Assembly (NCBI RefSeq): GCF_002080415.1
Contig: NZ_CP020474.1
Coordinates: 2,307,501 to 2,371,500, forward strand
DNA from: Roseovarius mucosus
Lineage (GTDB): Bacteria > Pseudomonadota > Alphaproteobacteria > Rhodobacterales > Rhodobacteraceae
DNA length: 64,000 nt
Direction of reading: 5' to 3'
Shown in pieces: positions 26,744 to 35,116 of this stretch (its first letter is position 1; each line of letters opens with the position of its first letter). Below the pieces are notes generated by a model, which saw nothing but the letters and a program-made list of their open reading frames with translations, had not been told where the DNA came from and did not search any database. A program made the translations under genes and the position numbers.

Positions 26744-26902
26744 ATGAACAGATTTCTGGCGCTTTTCGCCTTCGCGGTCTTGGCCGCCTTTCTCTACATC
26801 CTTGTGCGCAAGGTTGGCACGCTCGACCTTTGGGTCGTGGTGGGCCTGACAGTGGCACTGGCGGGCTATGATTTTCTGAGCTCGAGCAAGAACAAAAGCT
26901 GA
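26744..26902 (+). CDS. 52-residue two-helix membrane protein
   Basis: Short gene with an AAAGGATG-type ribosome-binding site before the ATG at 26744. The product begins MNRFLALFAFAVLAAFLYIL, continues with a short basic turn (VRKVGTLD), a second hydrophobic stretch (LWVVVGLTVALAGYDFL) and a polar tail SSSKNKS, so two membrane helices with a tight hairpin are likely. It sits 15 bp after the amidase and 1 bp before the dehydrogenase ATG, clearly inside the operon. I do not recognise a family. It could be an accessory subunit of the transporter or an unrelated small membrane protein. Confidence 0.75.
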   Translation: MNRFLALFAFAVLAAFLYILVRKVGTLDLWVVVGLTVALAGYDFLSSSKNKS

Positions 26903-26903
26903 C

Positions 26904-27869
26904 ATGCCTGATAAGAAAGTCCTCTGGATTCCGCGCCGCCTGTCCGACGCCACCCTTGCGCGTGCCCGTCGCGATTACGATGTGATCGTGAACGAGGCGG
27001 ATACTCCCGGCACCGCCGAGGAAATCATCGCGATGAGCGCCAAGGTCGACGGAATGATCCCCTGTCATTCCGAGCATTTTTCGGCCGAGGTGGTGGCGAA
27101 CCTCAACCCACGCCTCAAAATCGTCGCCAACCATTCGGTTGGGGTTGATCACTGCGATCTCGCGGCGCTCAAGGCCGCTGGGATCGTTGTCACGAACACG
27201 CCCGATGTGCTGTCGGATGCCACTGCCGAGATTGCGATGCTGCTGATGCTGGGGGCCGCACGGCACGCGGTTGCAGGCGACCGCATCGTGCGTCAGGGAC
27301 AATGGGATAGCTGGTCGCCGTCGTTCATGGTGGGCAAACAGATGACGGGTGCCCGGTTGGGTATCGTCGGCATGGGGCGCGTGGGCCGTGCCTTTGCCGC
27401 CAAAGCGCGCGGCTTTGATATGGAAATCCATTATCACAACCGCACACGTCTTGCGCCGGATGAGGAACATGGCGCGGTTTTTCACCCCGATGTCGAAAGC
27501 CTGCTCGAAGTGGCGGATTTTCTCTCGCTGCATTGTCCGGCCACACCCGACACGGCCAACCTGCTCAACGCGACGCGCCTTGCGCGGTTGCCTGAGGGGG
27601 CTGTGGTCGTCAACACGGCGCGCGGCGCGCTGATTGATGAGGATGCGCTTTTGGCCGCTTTGAAATCCGGCCATGTTGCTGCCGCTGGTCTTGATTGCTT
27701 CAAGGTAGAGCCGGGTGGAAATGCCGCCTTTGCGGCGCATGAAAACGTCTTCATGTTGCCCCATATCGGCAGCGCCACGCGGGCAACCCGCGATGCCATG
27801 GGCTTTCGCGCGCTCGATAATCTCGATGCTTATTTTGCGGGGCAAGAGCCGGGCGACAGGCTGGTCTAA
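26904..27869 (+). CDS. D-2-hydroxyacid dehydrogenase (glyoxylate/hydroxypyruvate reductase-like)
   Basis: NAD(P)-dependent D-2-hydroxyacid dehydrogenase, 321 residues. The Rossmann motif is LGIVGMGRVGRAFAAKA with HNRTRL after the second strand; Arg in that place often favours NADPH. Catalytic Arg is in VVNTARGALIDEDAL, the Glu in FKVEPGGN and the His in MLPHIGSATRATR. Such enzymes interconvert 2-oxo acids and D-2-hydroxy acids, for example glyoxylate/glycolate. It is the last gene of the second TRAP operon, one base after the small membrane protein. A link with glyoxylate metabolism of the nearby bhc operon is possible but unproven. It converges with ptsN. Confidence 0.9.
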   Translation: MPDKKVLWIPRRLSDATLARARRDYDVIVNEADTPGTAEEIIAMSAKVDGMIPCHSEHFSAEVVANLNPRLKIVANHSVGVDHCDLAALKAAGIVVTNTPDVLSDATAEIAMLLMLGAARHAVAGDRIVRQGQWDSWSPSFMVGKQMTGARLGIVGMGRVGRAFAAKARGFDMEIHYHNRTRLAPDEEHGAVFHPDVESLLEVADFLSLHCPATPDTANLLNATRLARLPEGAVVVNTARGALIDEDALLAALKSGHVAAAGLDCFKVEPGGNAAFAAHENVFMLPHIGSATRATRDAMGFRALDNLDAYFAGQEPGDRLV

Positions 27870-27893
27870 GACCACCAGCCGCCCGATAGGGCG

Positions 27894-28358
27894 TCAGGCG
27901 GCTTGTACCGCCTGCGCCTCTGTAACGATGGTATAAAGCGTCAAGGGATCGGTATTCGAGCGTAGCTTGGCGCGCAGCCCTGCGTCCCGCAGCGTGCGAG
28001 ACACCAACGCCAGCGCCTTGAGATGTTCAACCCCCGCATCAATCGGTGCAAAGAGCGCAAAGGCCAGATCCACCGGCTGCCGATCCACAGAATCAAAGTC
28101 GATCGGTTTCTCCAGCAGCGCCAGCACCCCCACGACCTGATCCAACCCATCCAGCCGCGCATGCGGCAGGGCGACGCCATGGCCCACACCTGTCGGGCCA
28201 AGGCTCTCGCGTTCCAGCAAAGCTTCGACCGCAGCAGAATGAGACACGCCATAGGCCGCCTCGGCAATGTTGCCGAGTTCATGCATCAGGCGCTTCTTGC
28301 TGGTTGCACCGGACAGCACGCGTACGGCCTCTGGCTTGAGGATCATCGGAAGTTCCAT
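27894..28358 (-). CDS. ptsN: PTS IIA-like nitrogen regulatory protein PtsN
   Basis: EIIA-Ntr protein, 154 residues, a PTS IIA domain of the fructose/mannitol type with no transport partner. The phosphorylated His is His66 in GVALPHARLDG. In proteobacteria it takes phosphate from the Ptsp/NPr branch and regulates potassium transport, kinases and stress responses by binding. It is the last gene of the lpt-hpf-ptsN block, 46 bp after hpf, the classic alphaproteobacterial order. Start at 28358 is supported by the MELPMILKPE beginning. Confidence 0.93.
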   Translation of the reverse strand: MELPMILKPEAVRVLSGATSKKRLMHELGNIAEAAYGVSHSAAVEALLERESLGPTGVGHGVALPHARLDGLDQVVGVLALLEKPIDFDSVDRQPVDLAFALFAPIDAGVEHLKALALVSRTLRDAGLRAKLRSNTDPLTLYTIVTEAQAVQAA

Positions 28359-28404
28359 GAGTTGAGCCGCTCAGACAAGCGTATCACCGCCTGCCACCCT
28401 CTCG

Positions 28405-28968
28405 TTATGGGTCAATCCAGCCGATATTGCCGTCTTCACGACGATAGACCACATTGACCGTATCCTTGCCTTGTTTGCGGAAAACAAGAACAGGTGCCCC
28501 TGCCAACTCCATCTGCATGACCGCCTCGCCAACCGAGAGCGACGGAATTTTGGTTTCCATCTCGGCCACGATGATCGGTTGCAGGCTGTCGGGCTCTGAT
28601 TCCGGTTCCGCGCTATCTCCGGCGAGGATATAAGTGGACGCTCCAAAGAGTTCAACCGGTTCCGCCCGGTCGCGGTGATGGTCCTTGAGCCGCCGCTTGT
28701 AGCGGCGCAATTGTTTTTCCATCTTCTCGCAGCAGGCATCAAAGGCGGCGTAGATTTCATGCGCCTTGGCGCTGGCCTGCGCCGTCAGGCCGGTCGACAG
28801 ATGCACGATGGCTTCGCAGGCAAATTCGCTGGCGCTCTTGGAGAAAACGACCATCGCATCGGTCGGGCGTTCGGCGTATTTCGCAACAGCCGTGCCCAAT
28901 TCTTCTTTCACATGCGTTTGCAGGGCCTCGCCAATGTCGATCTGCTTTCCACTGATTTGATACCGCAT
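28405..28968 (-). CDS. hpf: Long ribosome hibernation promoting factor
   Basis: Ribosome-associated inhibitor of the long HPF type, 187 residues. The N-terminal S30AE domain (1 to about 100; MRYQISGKQIDIGEALQTHV to EIYAAFDACCEKMEKQLRRY) binds the 30S decoding region; the C-terminal domain (about 130-187; IPSLSVGEAVMQMELA, FRKQGKDTVNVVYRRED) drives dimerisation to 100S ribosomes. The ATG at 28968 is preceded by AAGGAG; the open frame upstream to 29121 was rejected. It lies between lptB and ptsN but the expected rpoN is absent: only a 240-bp gap separates it from lptB. Confidence 0.95.
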   Translation of the reverse strand: MRYQISGKQIDIGEALQTHVKEELGTAVAKYAERPTDAMVVFSKSASEFACEAIVHLSTGLTAQASAKAHEIYAAFDACCEKMEKQLRRYKRRLKDHHRDRAEPVELFGASTYILAGDSAEPESEPDSLQPIIVAEMETKIPSLSVGEAVMQMELAGAPVLVFRKQGKDTVNVVYRREDGNIGWIDP

Positions 28969-29208
28969 CTCATCTCCTTCGATTGACAAACCGGGGCCAT
29001 ACGCGGCGTATGCGCCGCGGGTTTGGTTAATCCCGGATGCTGAAAACTGACCGGTGGCGAAATTGTCCCAAGACAGGCCCTTGTCGCGGGGGCCATTCAG
29101 GGAACAGCGCGAGATCACCACATGTCATAGCTCAATTGACGCGCTTTCCGCGCGTCTTGTCAATCTGATTTGAAGGAGAGGAGCGCGGATTTGCCGCCCG
29201 TAGCGACA

Positions 29209-29967
29209 TTAGGAAATGCGAAAACTGTCGCCCAGATAAACACGGCGCACATTCTCGTTTTCCACCACATCACGCGGGCTGCCGGACATCAGCACCTTAC
29301 CATCATGCAGGATATAGGCGCGGTCCACAATTTCGAGCGTTTCACGCACATTGTGATCGGTGATCAGCACGCCGATCCCGCGTTTCTTGAGGTCGGCCAC
29401 CAGATGCCGGATATCGCCCACCGAAATCGGATCCACCCCGGCAAAGGGCTCATCCAGCAAAAGATAACGCGGATTGGCTGCAAGGCAGCGCGCAATTTCG
29501 ACTCGTCGCCGCTCGCCCCCCGACAGGGCGAGGGCCGGCGCGCGCCGCAGATGCTCGATCGAGAAATCCGACAAGAGTTCTTCCAGCCGCTCGCGCCGCT
29601 TGTGCCGATCTTTTTCGGCGATATCGAGAATCGCGAGGATATTGTCCTCGACCGAAAGACCACGAAAAATCGACATCTCTTGCGGCAGATAGCCGATACC
29701 CAGCTTGGCCCGGCGATACATCGGCAGTCCGGTCACATCGCGCCCGTCGATCCGAATATGCCCGCCCTCAGGATATATCAGCCCGGCAATGGCATAGAAC
29801 GTCGTGGTCTTGCCCGATCCATTCGGGCCAAGCAGCGCAACCACCTCACCCTGACGCAGCGTGAGCGTGACATCGCGAATGACCAGCCGCTTGCGATAGC
29901 TCTTGCGCAGGTTCTCGACCACCAGACCGGTGCTCTCATGGGCCAGTGTCAGCGTCGGTTGGTTCAT
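29209..29967 (-). CDS. lptB: LPS export ABC transporter ATPase LptB
   Basis: Cytoplasmic ATPase of the LptB2FGC lipopolysaccharide exporter, 252 residues. Walker A GPNGSGKTT at 47-55, Q-loop in GYLPQEMSIFRGLS, signature ALSGGERRRVEIARCL, Walker B YLLLDEPFAGVDP and switch His in VLITDHNVRETL are all present; the LPQ and FAGVDPI stretches are diagnostic for LptB. Its ATG overlaps the lptA stop (ATGA). A weak hairpin (GACGCGC/GCGCGTC at 29139-29157) lies downstream in the gap before hpf, without a T run. Confidence 0.96.
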   Translation of the reverse strand: MNQPTLTLAHESTGLVVENLRKSYRKRLVIRDVTLTLRQGEVVALLGPNGSGKTTTFYAIAGLIYPEGGHIRIDGRDVTGLPMYRRAKLGIGYLPQEMSIFRGLSVEDNILAILDIAEKDRHKRRERLEELLSDFSIEHLRRAPALALSGGERRRVEIARCLAANPRYLLLDEPFAGVDPISVGDIRHLVADLKKRGIGVLITDHNVRETLEIVDRAYILHDGKVLMSGSPRDVVENENVRRVYLGDSFRIS

Positions 29968-30467
29968 GGGGTGGTCCCCGGTTGCAAGATGGTCTTGACC
30001 CGCCCGCTGACCTGCGCGGTCCCTGCGGCGGTATCGACCAATACGGTCTCACCAGCGATGGCGCTGGTTCCCTGCACCAAAAGCACATTGCCGCGCAGTT
30101 CGATCAAGCCGGTTGAGATGTTGTAATCGGCGCGCTCGGCCTCGGCGGCATCTTCGCCGCTGACCAGCGTTACGCCGCCCGTGGCCTCTAGGCTCTCGAT
30201 CCCGCTTCGGTCGGGCAGGTAGACCACCAGCACCCGTGGTGCCGCCAACCGCATCTCGCCCTGACCGATCACCACATTGCCGGTAAAGGTGGCGGTATTG
30301 TCGGCCTGATTGACGCTAAGGTTGTCTGAGGTCACTTCGACCGGCAAGCCGCGATCTGCTTGGGTCTTGCCAAAGGCCACTTGCCCGGCCTGCGCCCATG
30401 CGCCAACAGGCAGAAGAGCCATTGCGATGGCCGCGATCAATCCGGAAACTCTTGGCACTGGTCTCAT
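29964..30467 (-). CDS. lptA: LPS periplasmic bridge protein LptA
   Basis: Periplasmic LptA/OstA-domain protein, 167 residues, with a Sec signal (LIAAIAMALLPVGAWAQ). The repeated beta-jellyroll segments VEVTSDNLSVNQADNTATFT, GNVVIGQGEMRLAAPRVLV and GGVTLVSGEDAAEAERADY are typical of the family. It forms the bridge that carries LPS from LptC to LptD. The start overlaps the lptC stop by 4 bp and the stop overlaps the lptB start. Confidence 0.93.
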   Translation of the reverse strand: MRPVPRVSGLIAAIAMALLPVGAWAQAGQVAFGKTQADRGLPVEVTSDNLSVNQADNTATFTGNVVIGQGEMRLAAPRVLVVYLPDRSGIESLEATGGVTLVSGEDAAEAERADYNISTGLIELRGNVLLVQGTSAIAGETVLVDTAAGTAQVSGRVKTILQPGTTP

Positions 30468-31078
30468 TCCCCCGTTTCCCCCGGCTGGTATATCAGCTTG
30501 ACGCCCTCGGTGAAAAGCAATTCCGGTTCACCGCTCTCGGCATTGTTATGCAATAGCATCCGCCCGGCAGTCAGCGCGCCAATCGGCCCGGTTGCCGTGA
30601 CCTGTCCAGGCGTTTCGGCATAGACTTCGTCCAGCCGGGAATTCAGGCGCTCGGTGTCGATGACATAGCCGGTCGAGGTGGTGATATGGACCTGTCCCAT
30701 CAGGCTGGCGGTCATCTGCCCCTGCTGCATGTCGGCCTGACCCGCAGTGATGTCGATCACCGTACCGGCGTTCAAGCGAAGCTGCGCGGTCACCCCGTCT
30801 GCGATCAGATTCTCGGGCGTTTCCCGATTGGGGCGCGCAAATTCAGCAGCAAAACGGATTTCGTCGCCCTCTTGCGTCACCCCGGCAAAGCGCGGGTTGG
30901 TGGCCCCCAGATCTTGCGCGCGCTGCTCCAGATCAATCTGTGACGAGGGGACGGACAATGTGGGATCAACCGTGCGCGAGAAAAGGAACAGCGTCGAGAG
31001 CAGCCCAAGCGCGCTGAGTGGCAGGATGATCTTGATCCAGGCCACAATCCGCGAATAGGTGTTCTGCGCGCGCGCCAT
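30464..31078 (-). CDS. lptC: LPS export protein LptC
   Basis: Bitopic inner-membrane protein, 204 residues, with one N-terminal helix (about residues 13-32, WIKIILPLSALGLLSTLFLF) and a periplasmic OstA-like jellyroll. It takes LPS from LptFG and hands it to LptA. The periplasmic part shows the expected pattern of short beta strands (ATNPRFAGVTQEGDEIRFAA, VHITTSTGYVIDTERL). It begins 3 bp after the ribonuclease D-like gene, so the exonuclease is cotranscribed with LPS export genes. Confidence 0.92.
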   Translation of the reverse strand: MARAQNTYSRIVAWIKIILPLSALGLLSTLFLFSRTVDPTLSVPSSQIDLEQRAQDLGATNPRFAGVTQEGDEIRFAAEFARPNRETPENLIADGVTAQLRLNAGTVIDITAGQADMQQGQMTASLMGQVHITTSTGYVIDTERLNSRLDEVYAETPGQVTATGPIGALTAGRMLLHNNAESGEPELLFTEGVKLIYQPGETGE

Positions 31079-31081
31079 CCG

Positions 31082-31693
31082 TCAATGCGCGAAAATGTCG
31101 ATCTCGGGCCAACCCGCCAGATCGAGCAGCGCCCGCTGCGGCAGAAAATCGAAACAGGCCTGTGCCAGTTCCATCCGGCCCTCGCGGATCAGCCGCGCGT
31201 TCAGCTCGTCGCGCAGGCGATGCAGATAGAGCACGTCCGAGGCGGCATAGTCGAGCTGTGCGGCACTCAGGCTATCGGCGCCCCAGTCAGAGCTTTGCTG
31301 CTGCTTGGAGATGTCGATGTTCAACAACTCCTGCAACAGATATTTAAGGCCATGCCGATCCGTATAGGTCCGGATCAATTTCGAGGCGATCTTGGTGCAA
31401 TAGACGGGGGCCGCCAACGCGCCAAAGGCGTTCTGCATGGCAGCAATGTCAAACCGTCCGAAATGAAAAAGCTTGAGGACATCGGGATTTTCCAGCAACC
31501 GCGCCAGATTGGGTGCGGTTGTCTGCCCCTTGGAAACCTGCACCAGATGCGCATGGCCATCCCCGCCTGAGAGCTGCACGACACAGAGCCGGTCCCGATG
31601 CGGGTGCAGTCCCATGGTCTCGCAATCAATCGCCACCACAGGGCCAAGGTCCAGCCCATCGGGCAGGTCGTTCTGATAGAGATGGTTTGCCAT
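31082..31693 (-). CDS. Ribonuclease D-like 3'-5' exonuclease
   Basis: DEDDy-class exonuclease domain protein, 203 residues. Metal ligands are in VAIDCETMGL (Asp, Glu), FHFGRFDIAAM (Asp) and LDYAASDVLYLHRL (Tyr, Asp). It is about half the length of E. coli RNase D because the HRDC domains are missing, so it should be called RNase D-like rather than Rnd proper. Expected to trim structured RNA 3' ends. First gene of the lptC-lptA-lptB block, and divergent from the ThDP enzyme with 208 bp between them. Confidence 0.9.
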   Translation of the reverse strand: MANHLYQNDLPDGLDLGPVVAIDCETMGLHPHRDRLCVVQLSGGDGHAHLVQVSKGQTTAPNLARLLENPDVLKLFHFGRFDIAAMQNAFGALAAPVYCTKIASKLIRTYTDRHGLKYLLQELLNIDISKQQQSSDWGADSLSAAQLDYAASDVLYLHRLRDELNARLIREGRMELAQACFDFLPQRALLDLAGWPEIDIFAH

Positions 31694-31901
31694 TGGAAAT
31701 CCTTGTGGCCGGTGCGATCCGGGGCCGTGAAATTGGGCGAATTGCGTTTTGATTAGGCGCTTTCGTTCGGTCTCTCAACCCAGATTTAGGTCTGCGACCA
31801 CAGGAAAACCAGTATCGCCCCGGTCTTTGCGCTGCGAACCGGGCTTGCGGTCGCTTCTGCGCTCGGCCACAAAGTCGGCAAAAGGAAAGAGGAGCCCGCC
31901 C

Positions 31902-33524
31902 GTGACCGTGACCCAACAAAGCCAGAATCGCGCCGCTGATTACCTTGCACGGCGTCTTTACGAGGCAGGATGCCGCCACGCCTTTGGCATGCCGGGCGGT
32001 GAGGTTCTGACCGTGATGGATGCACTGGCGCGTGCGGGTATCGAGGTAACGCTGGCGCGGCACGAAAACGCCGCCGCCTTCATGGCCGAAGGTGTCTGGC
32101 ACCGCACTGGCGCGCCCGGCATCCTGATTGCCACGCTGGGGCCGGGGGTTTTGAACGGCGTCAATGCCATCGCCAACGCGCATCAGGACCGTGTGCCGCT
32201 GATTGTGATTTCCGGCTGTGTCGATGCCGATGAGGCGCTGACCTATACCCATCAGATTCTTGATCATGAGGCGGTGCTGGCGCCGATCACCAAGGCCACT
32301 TTTCGCCTGACTGCGCAGGGGGCCGATATCATCGCCGACAAGGCCATCGGCATCGCCACCGAAGGCCGCCCCGGCCCGGTGCATATCGACGTGCCGATTT
32401 CAGTGGCGGATATGCGCGTGACCCCGCCGCGCCTGCGCCGCCGCCCCGATGCCGTGCTGATGCAGCCCGCAGCCCCTGAAGCGGCGCGCGACTGGCTGGC
32501 GGCGGCAGAGCGCCCGGTGATGATCGTAGGCCTAGATGCGGTCAATGAGGGGGCAAGCGCGGCAATACGTGAGACCGCCGAACGCTTGAATATCCCGGTC
32601 ATCACCACGTACAAGGCCAAGGGGATCATCCCCGAAACCCACCCGCTTTGCTTGGGTGGTGCGGGCCTTTCACCGCTGGCCGATGGTATCCTCGTGCCGA
32701 TCGTGCAAGAGGCCGATCTGATCCTCTGTGTGGGCTACGACCCTATTGAGATGCGCCCCGGCTGGCGCGAGATCTGGGACCCTGCCGAGGTCAAGGTGAT
32801 CGACATCGCCGCCGTCCCCAATGACCAATATATGCATCAGGCGACAATGAATATCGTCGGGGCCTGCGCGCCCTCTCTTGCGGCCATCACCGAGGGCGTC
32901 AGCCCCCGTGCGACGTGGACGGGGGGGCAGGTGGCCGCAGCCCGTGCCGCGCTGGCGGGTGCCTTTCCAACGGATGACGAATGGGGGGCCGCCGGTGTCA
33001 TCGCCGAGGCGCGCGCCGTGCTGCCGCAGGATACCATCGCCACCGTCGATAGCGGCGCGCATCGCATCCTCCTCTCGCAGATGTGGACAAGCTACATCCC
33101 CCGCGCGCTGCTGCAATCCACCGCGCTTTGCACCATGGGCTGTGCCGTGCCGCTGGCGATGGGTGCGAAACTCGCCACGCCCGATGTCCCCGTCGTCAGC
33201 TTTTCCGGCGATGCCGGGTTCCTCATGGTCGCGGGCGAACTCTCGACTGTTGCCGAACTCAAGCTGCCGGTGATCTTTGTCGTCTTTGTCGATGCGAGCC
33301 TTGCGCTGATTGAAAAGAAACAGCGCGAGCGGCAGATGGTCAATCTTGCCGTGGATTTCGGCCATCACGATTTCGCCGCCATTGGGCGTGCCTTTGGCGG
33401 CCATGGCGTGCGCGTGACCAACCGCGCCGAATTGCGCGCCGCCCTCTTGGCTGCGCAAGAGGCTGACACCTTTACCGTCATCGCCGCCGAAATCGACCGC
33501 GGCTCGTATGATAACCGTATCTAA
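31902..33524 (+). CDS. Acetolactate-synthase-like ThDP-dependent enzyme, atypical metal site
   Basis: Thiamine diphosphate enzyme of the POX/ALS superfamily, 540 residues from a GTG at 31902 with GAGGAG 7 nt upstream. Domain order is the usual PYR domain (catalytic Glu in ARHENAAAFMAEG), central TH3 domain (about 190-330) and PP domain. The ThDP-magnesium motif GDGx(26)N is changed: it reads GDAGF at 436-440 and FVDAS where FNDxS is usual, so Val463 replaces the Asn that normally coordinates magnesium. FAD is not expected; no regulatory ilvH gene is near. It is followed 10 bp later by a CaiB-type CoA-transferase, so a CoA thioester or its acid is probably involved in the same pathway. Possible reactions are 2-oxo acid decarboxylation or acyloin condensation; none can be assigned. 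Confidence 0.8.
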   Translation: MTVTQQSQNRAADYLARRLYEAGCRHAFGMPGGEVLTVMDALARAGIEVTLARHENAAAFMAEGVWHRTGAPGILIATLGPGVLNGVNAIANAHQDRVPLIVISGCVDADEALTYTHQILDHEAVLAPITKATFRLTAQGADIIADKAIGIATEGRPGPVHIDVPISVADMRVTPPRLRRRPDAVLMQPAAPEAARDWLAAAERPVMIVGLDAVNEGASAAIRETAERLNIPVITTYKAKGIIPETHPLCLGGAGLSPLADGILVPIVQEADLILCVGYDPIEMRPGWREIWDPAEVKVIDIAAVPNDQYMHQATMNIVGACAPSLAAITEGVSPRATWTGGQVAAARAALAGAFPTDDEWGAAGVIAEARAVLPQDTIATVDSGAHRILLSQMWTSYIPRALLQSTALCTMGCAVPLAMGAKLATPDVPVVSFSGDAGFLMVAGELSTVAELKLPVIFVVFVDASLALIEKKQRERQMVNLAVDFGHHDFAAIGRAFGGHGVRVTNRAELRAALLAAQEADTFTVIAAEIDRGSYDNRI

Positions 33525-33534
33525 GGAGCTGCCC

Positions 33535-34710
33535 ATGCCCGGCCCATTGGATGGTCTCGTTGTCCTCGACCTCAGCCGTATTCTGGCGGGTCCTACTTGC
33601 ACGCAGCTTTTGGGGGATCTGGGGGCCGAGGTGATCAAGATCGAAAGTCTTGAGGGCGACGATACCCGCCAATGGGGCCCGCCCTTTGCCTTGGATGCCG
33701 ATGGCACTCCCACCGATCTTTCGGCCTATTTCATGTCGTCCAACCGAAACAAGAAATCCGTGGCGGTGGATCTGACCGATCCAGAGGTGCAGCACCTTTT
33801 GCATGCTCTGGCCGCCCGCGCCGATGTGGTGATCGAGAATTTCAAACCCGGTGGCCTGCGCAAATACGGTCTCGACCACGAAACGCTTTGTGCCGCCTAT
33901 CCGGGCCTTGTCTATTGCTCGATTTCCGGCTTTGGCCAGACTGGCCCCAACCGCGACAAGCCCGGTTATGACCTTATGGCGCAGGGCTATGGCGGCATCA
34001 TGTCAATCACCGGCGAGGCGGCTGGCGAGCCTATGAAAGTGGGCGTGGGCGTCGCCGATGTGGTGTGCGGGCTTTATGCCGCGACCGGCATTCTGGCGGC
34101 GCTGCGCCACCGCGACGCGACGGGCGAGGGGCAGCATATCGACATTGCTCTGGTCGATGCCACGATGGCGTGGCTGGTCAATCAGGGGCTGAATTACCTC
34201 ACCTCTGGCGTTTCGCCCACCCGCGCGGGCAATGCGCATCCCAATATCGTGCCCTATCAGGTCTTTGCCACCGCTGATGGCCATGTGATCGTGGCCGTGG
34301 GCAATGACAGCCAATATGCCCGGTTTTGTGATTATTTGGGGCAACCGGATTGGGCCACTGATCCGCGCTATGCCACGAATACCGCCCGCCTTGCGCAGCG
34401 CGACACCCTCGTGCCGATGATCGCCGAGGTGTTGGCAACCCGCACCACTGCGCATGTGATCGCGGGGCTAGAGGCGCGCAAGGTGCCAGTGGGGCCGGTC
34501 AACACCATTGGTCAGGCGCTGGAAACCGAACAGGCGCAGGCGCGCGGCATGACGATCACTATGCCCGCACCACATACCGCCAAGCGCGATGTGCGCCTCA
34601 TCGGCAACCCGCTCAAATTCTCGCGCACGCCGGTCAGCTATCGCAGCGCGCCGCCCACCACCGGGGCCGATACCGACGCGGTGCTGGGGCCGCTCAAAAA
34701 GGGATTGTAA
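33535..34710 (+). CDS. CaiB/BaiF family CoA-transferase
   Basis: Class III CoA-transferase, 391 residues, moving CoA between carboxylates through an aspartyl-CoA intermediate. The catalytic Asp is Asp146 in DKPGYDLMAQG; the N-terminal LDLSRILAGPTCTQLLGDLG and VENFKPGGLRKYGL-like stretches are diagnostic. The glycine loop that marks formyl-CoA:oxalate transferases is absent at GNAHPNIVPYQVF, so it is not Frc. AAGGAG precedes the ATG. It is paired with the ThDP enzyme 10 bp upstream, probably one operon. Substrates unknown. Confidence 0.9.
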   Translation: MPGPLDGLVVLDLSRILAGPTCTQLLGDLGAEVIKIESLEGDDTRQWGPPFALDADGTPTDLSAYFMSSNRNKKSVAVDLTDPEVQHLLHALAARADVVIENFKPGGLRKYGLDHETLCAAYPGLVYCSISGFGQTGPNRDKPGYDLMAQGYGGIMSITGEAAGEPMKVGVGVADVVCGLYAATGILAALRHRDATGEGQHIDIALVDATMAWLVNQGLNYLTSGVSPTRAGNAHPNIVPYQVFATADGHVIVAVGNDSQYARFCDYLGQPDWATDPRYATNTARLAQRDTLVPMIAEVLATRTTAHVIAGLEARKVPVGPVNTIGQALETEQAQARGMTITMPAPHTAKRDVRLIGNPLKFSRTPVSYRSAPPTTGADTDAVLGPLKKGL

Positions 34711-35116
34711 TCGCATTTTCGCCGCCCGTGTCGCGGCAGGACTCGTGGCCCGATACACCTTTACACAACCAAGAATGCAGGCGGCACTGCGCCGCTTGCA
34801 CCCACAGTGGTCTTTCTTTTTAGTCGACAAAATCGGGGGTGATCTTGGCGCGCTTGCAACCGAATTGGACGGCGTTTTCAAAACTGTCGCCGAATCCGCC
34901 ATCGCTGAATGATTTTGAGGCGGCGCGGCCGCTCGCAATCTACGCCTAAGCGAAATTGCGCCTATTTTCCGGTGTATTACACCCTGCGCCCTGCCACTCA
35001 CCTGTCACAATCGTTAAACTGAAGATAACGAGTTGGTGAGTAAGGCGGTGCATGTGTTGCTGCTTTCATATTTGCCGGGATAGCTGTGATAAAAGCTAGG
35101 AAAAGGATTTCGGGTC
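34711..35116. other. Intergenic region with weak terminator
   Basis: 406 bp without a convincing gene. A hairpin TGCAGGCGGC / GCCGCTTGCA (34776-34800, one wobble, 5-nt loop) is followed after 10 nt by TCTTTCTTTTT, a possible terminator for the CoA-transferase. Open frames here are short, lack ribosome-binding sites and have no recognisable product. The AT-richer last ~130 bp before 35117 probably hold the promoter of the TPR gene, whose ribosome-binding site is AAAAGGA. Confidence 0.5.

Noticed and set aside
29139..29157. Terminator after lptB
   Set aside because: A 7-bp GC hairpin exists but no T run follows on either strand, so it was not listed as a separate feature.
31902..34710. Oxalyl-CoA decarboxylase plus formyl-CoA transferase (oxalate degradation)
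   Set aside because: The pairing of families fits, but the CoA-transferase lacks the glycine loop of Frc and the ThDP protein resembles the ALS branch rather than Oxc.
34711..34912. Possible short coding region after the CoA-transferase
   Set aside because: The open frame there is the tail of one running antisense-like through the CoA-transferase end, with no start or ribosome-binding site of its own.
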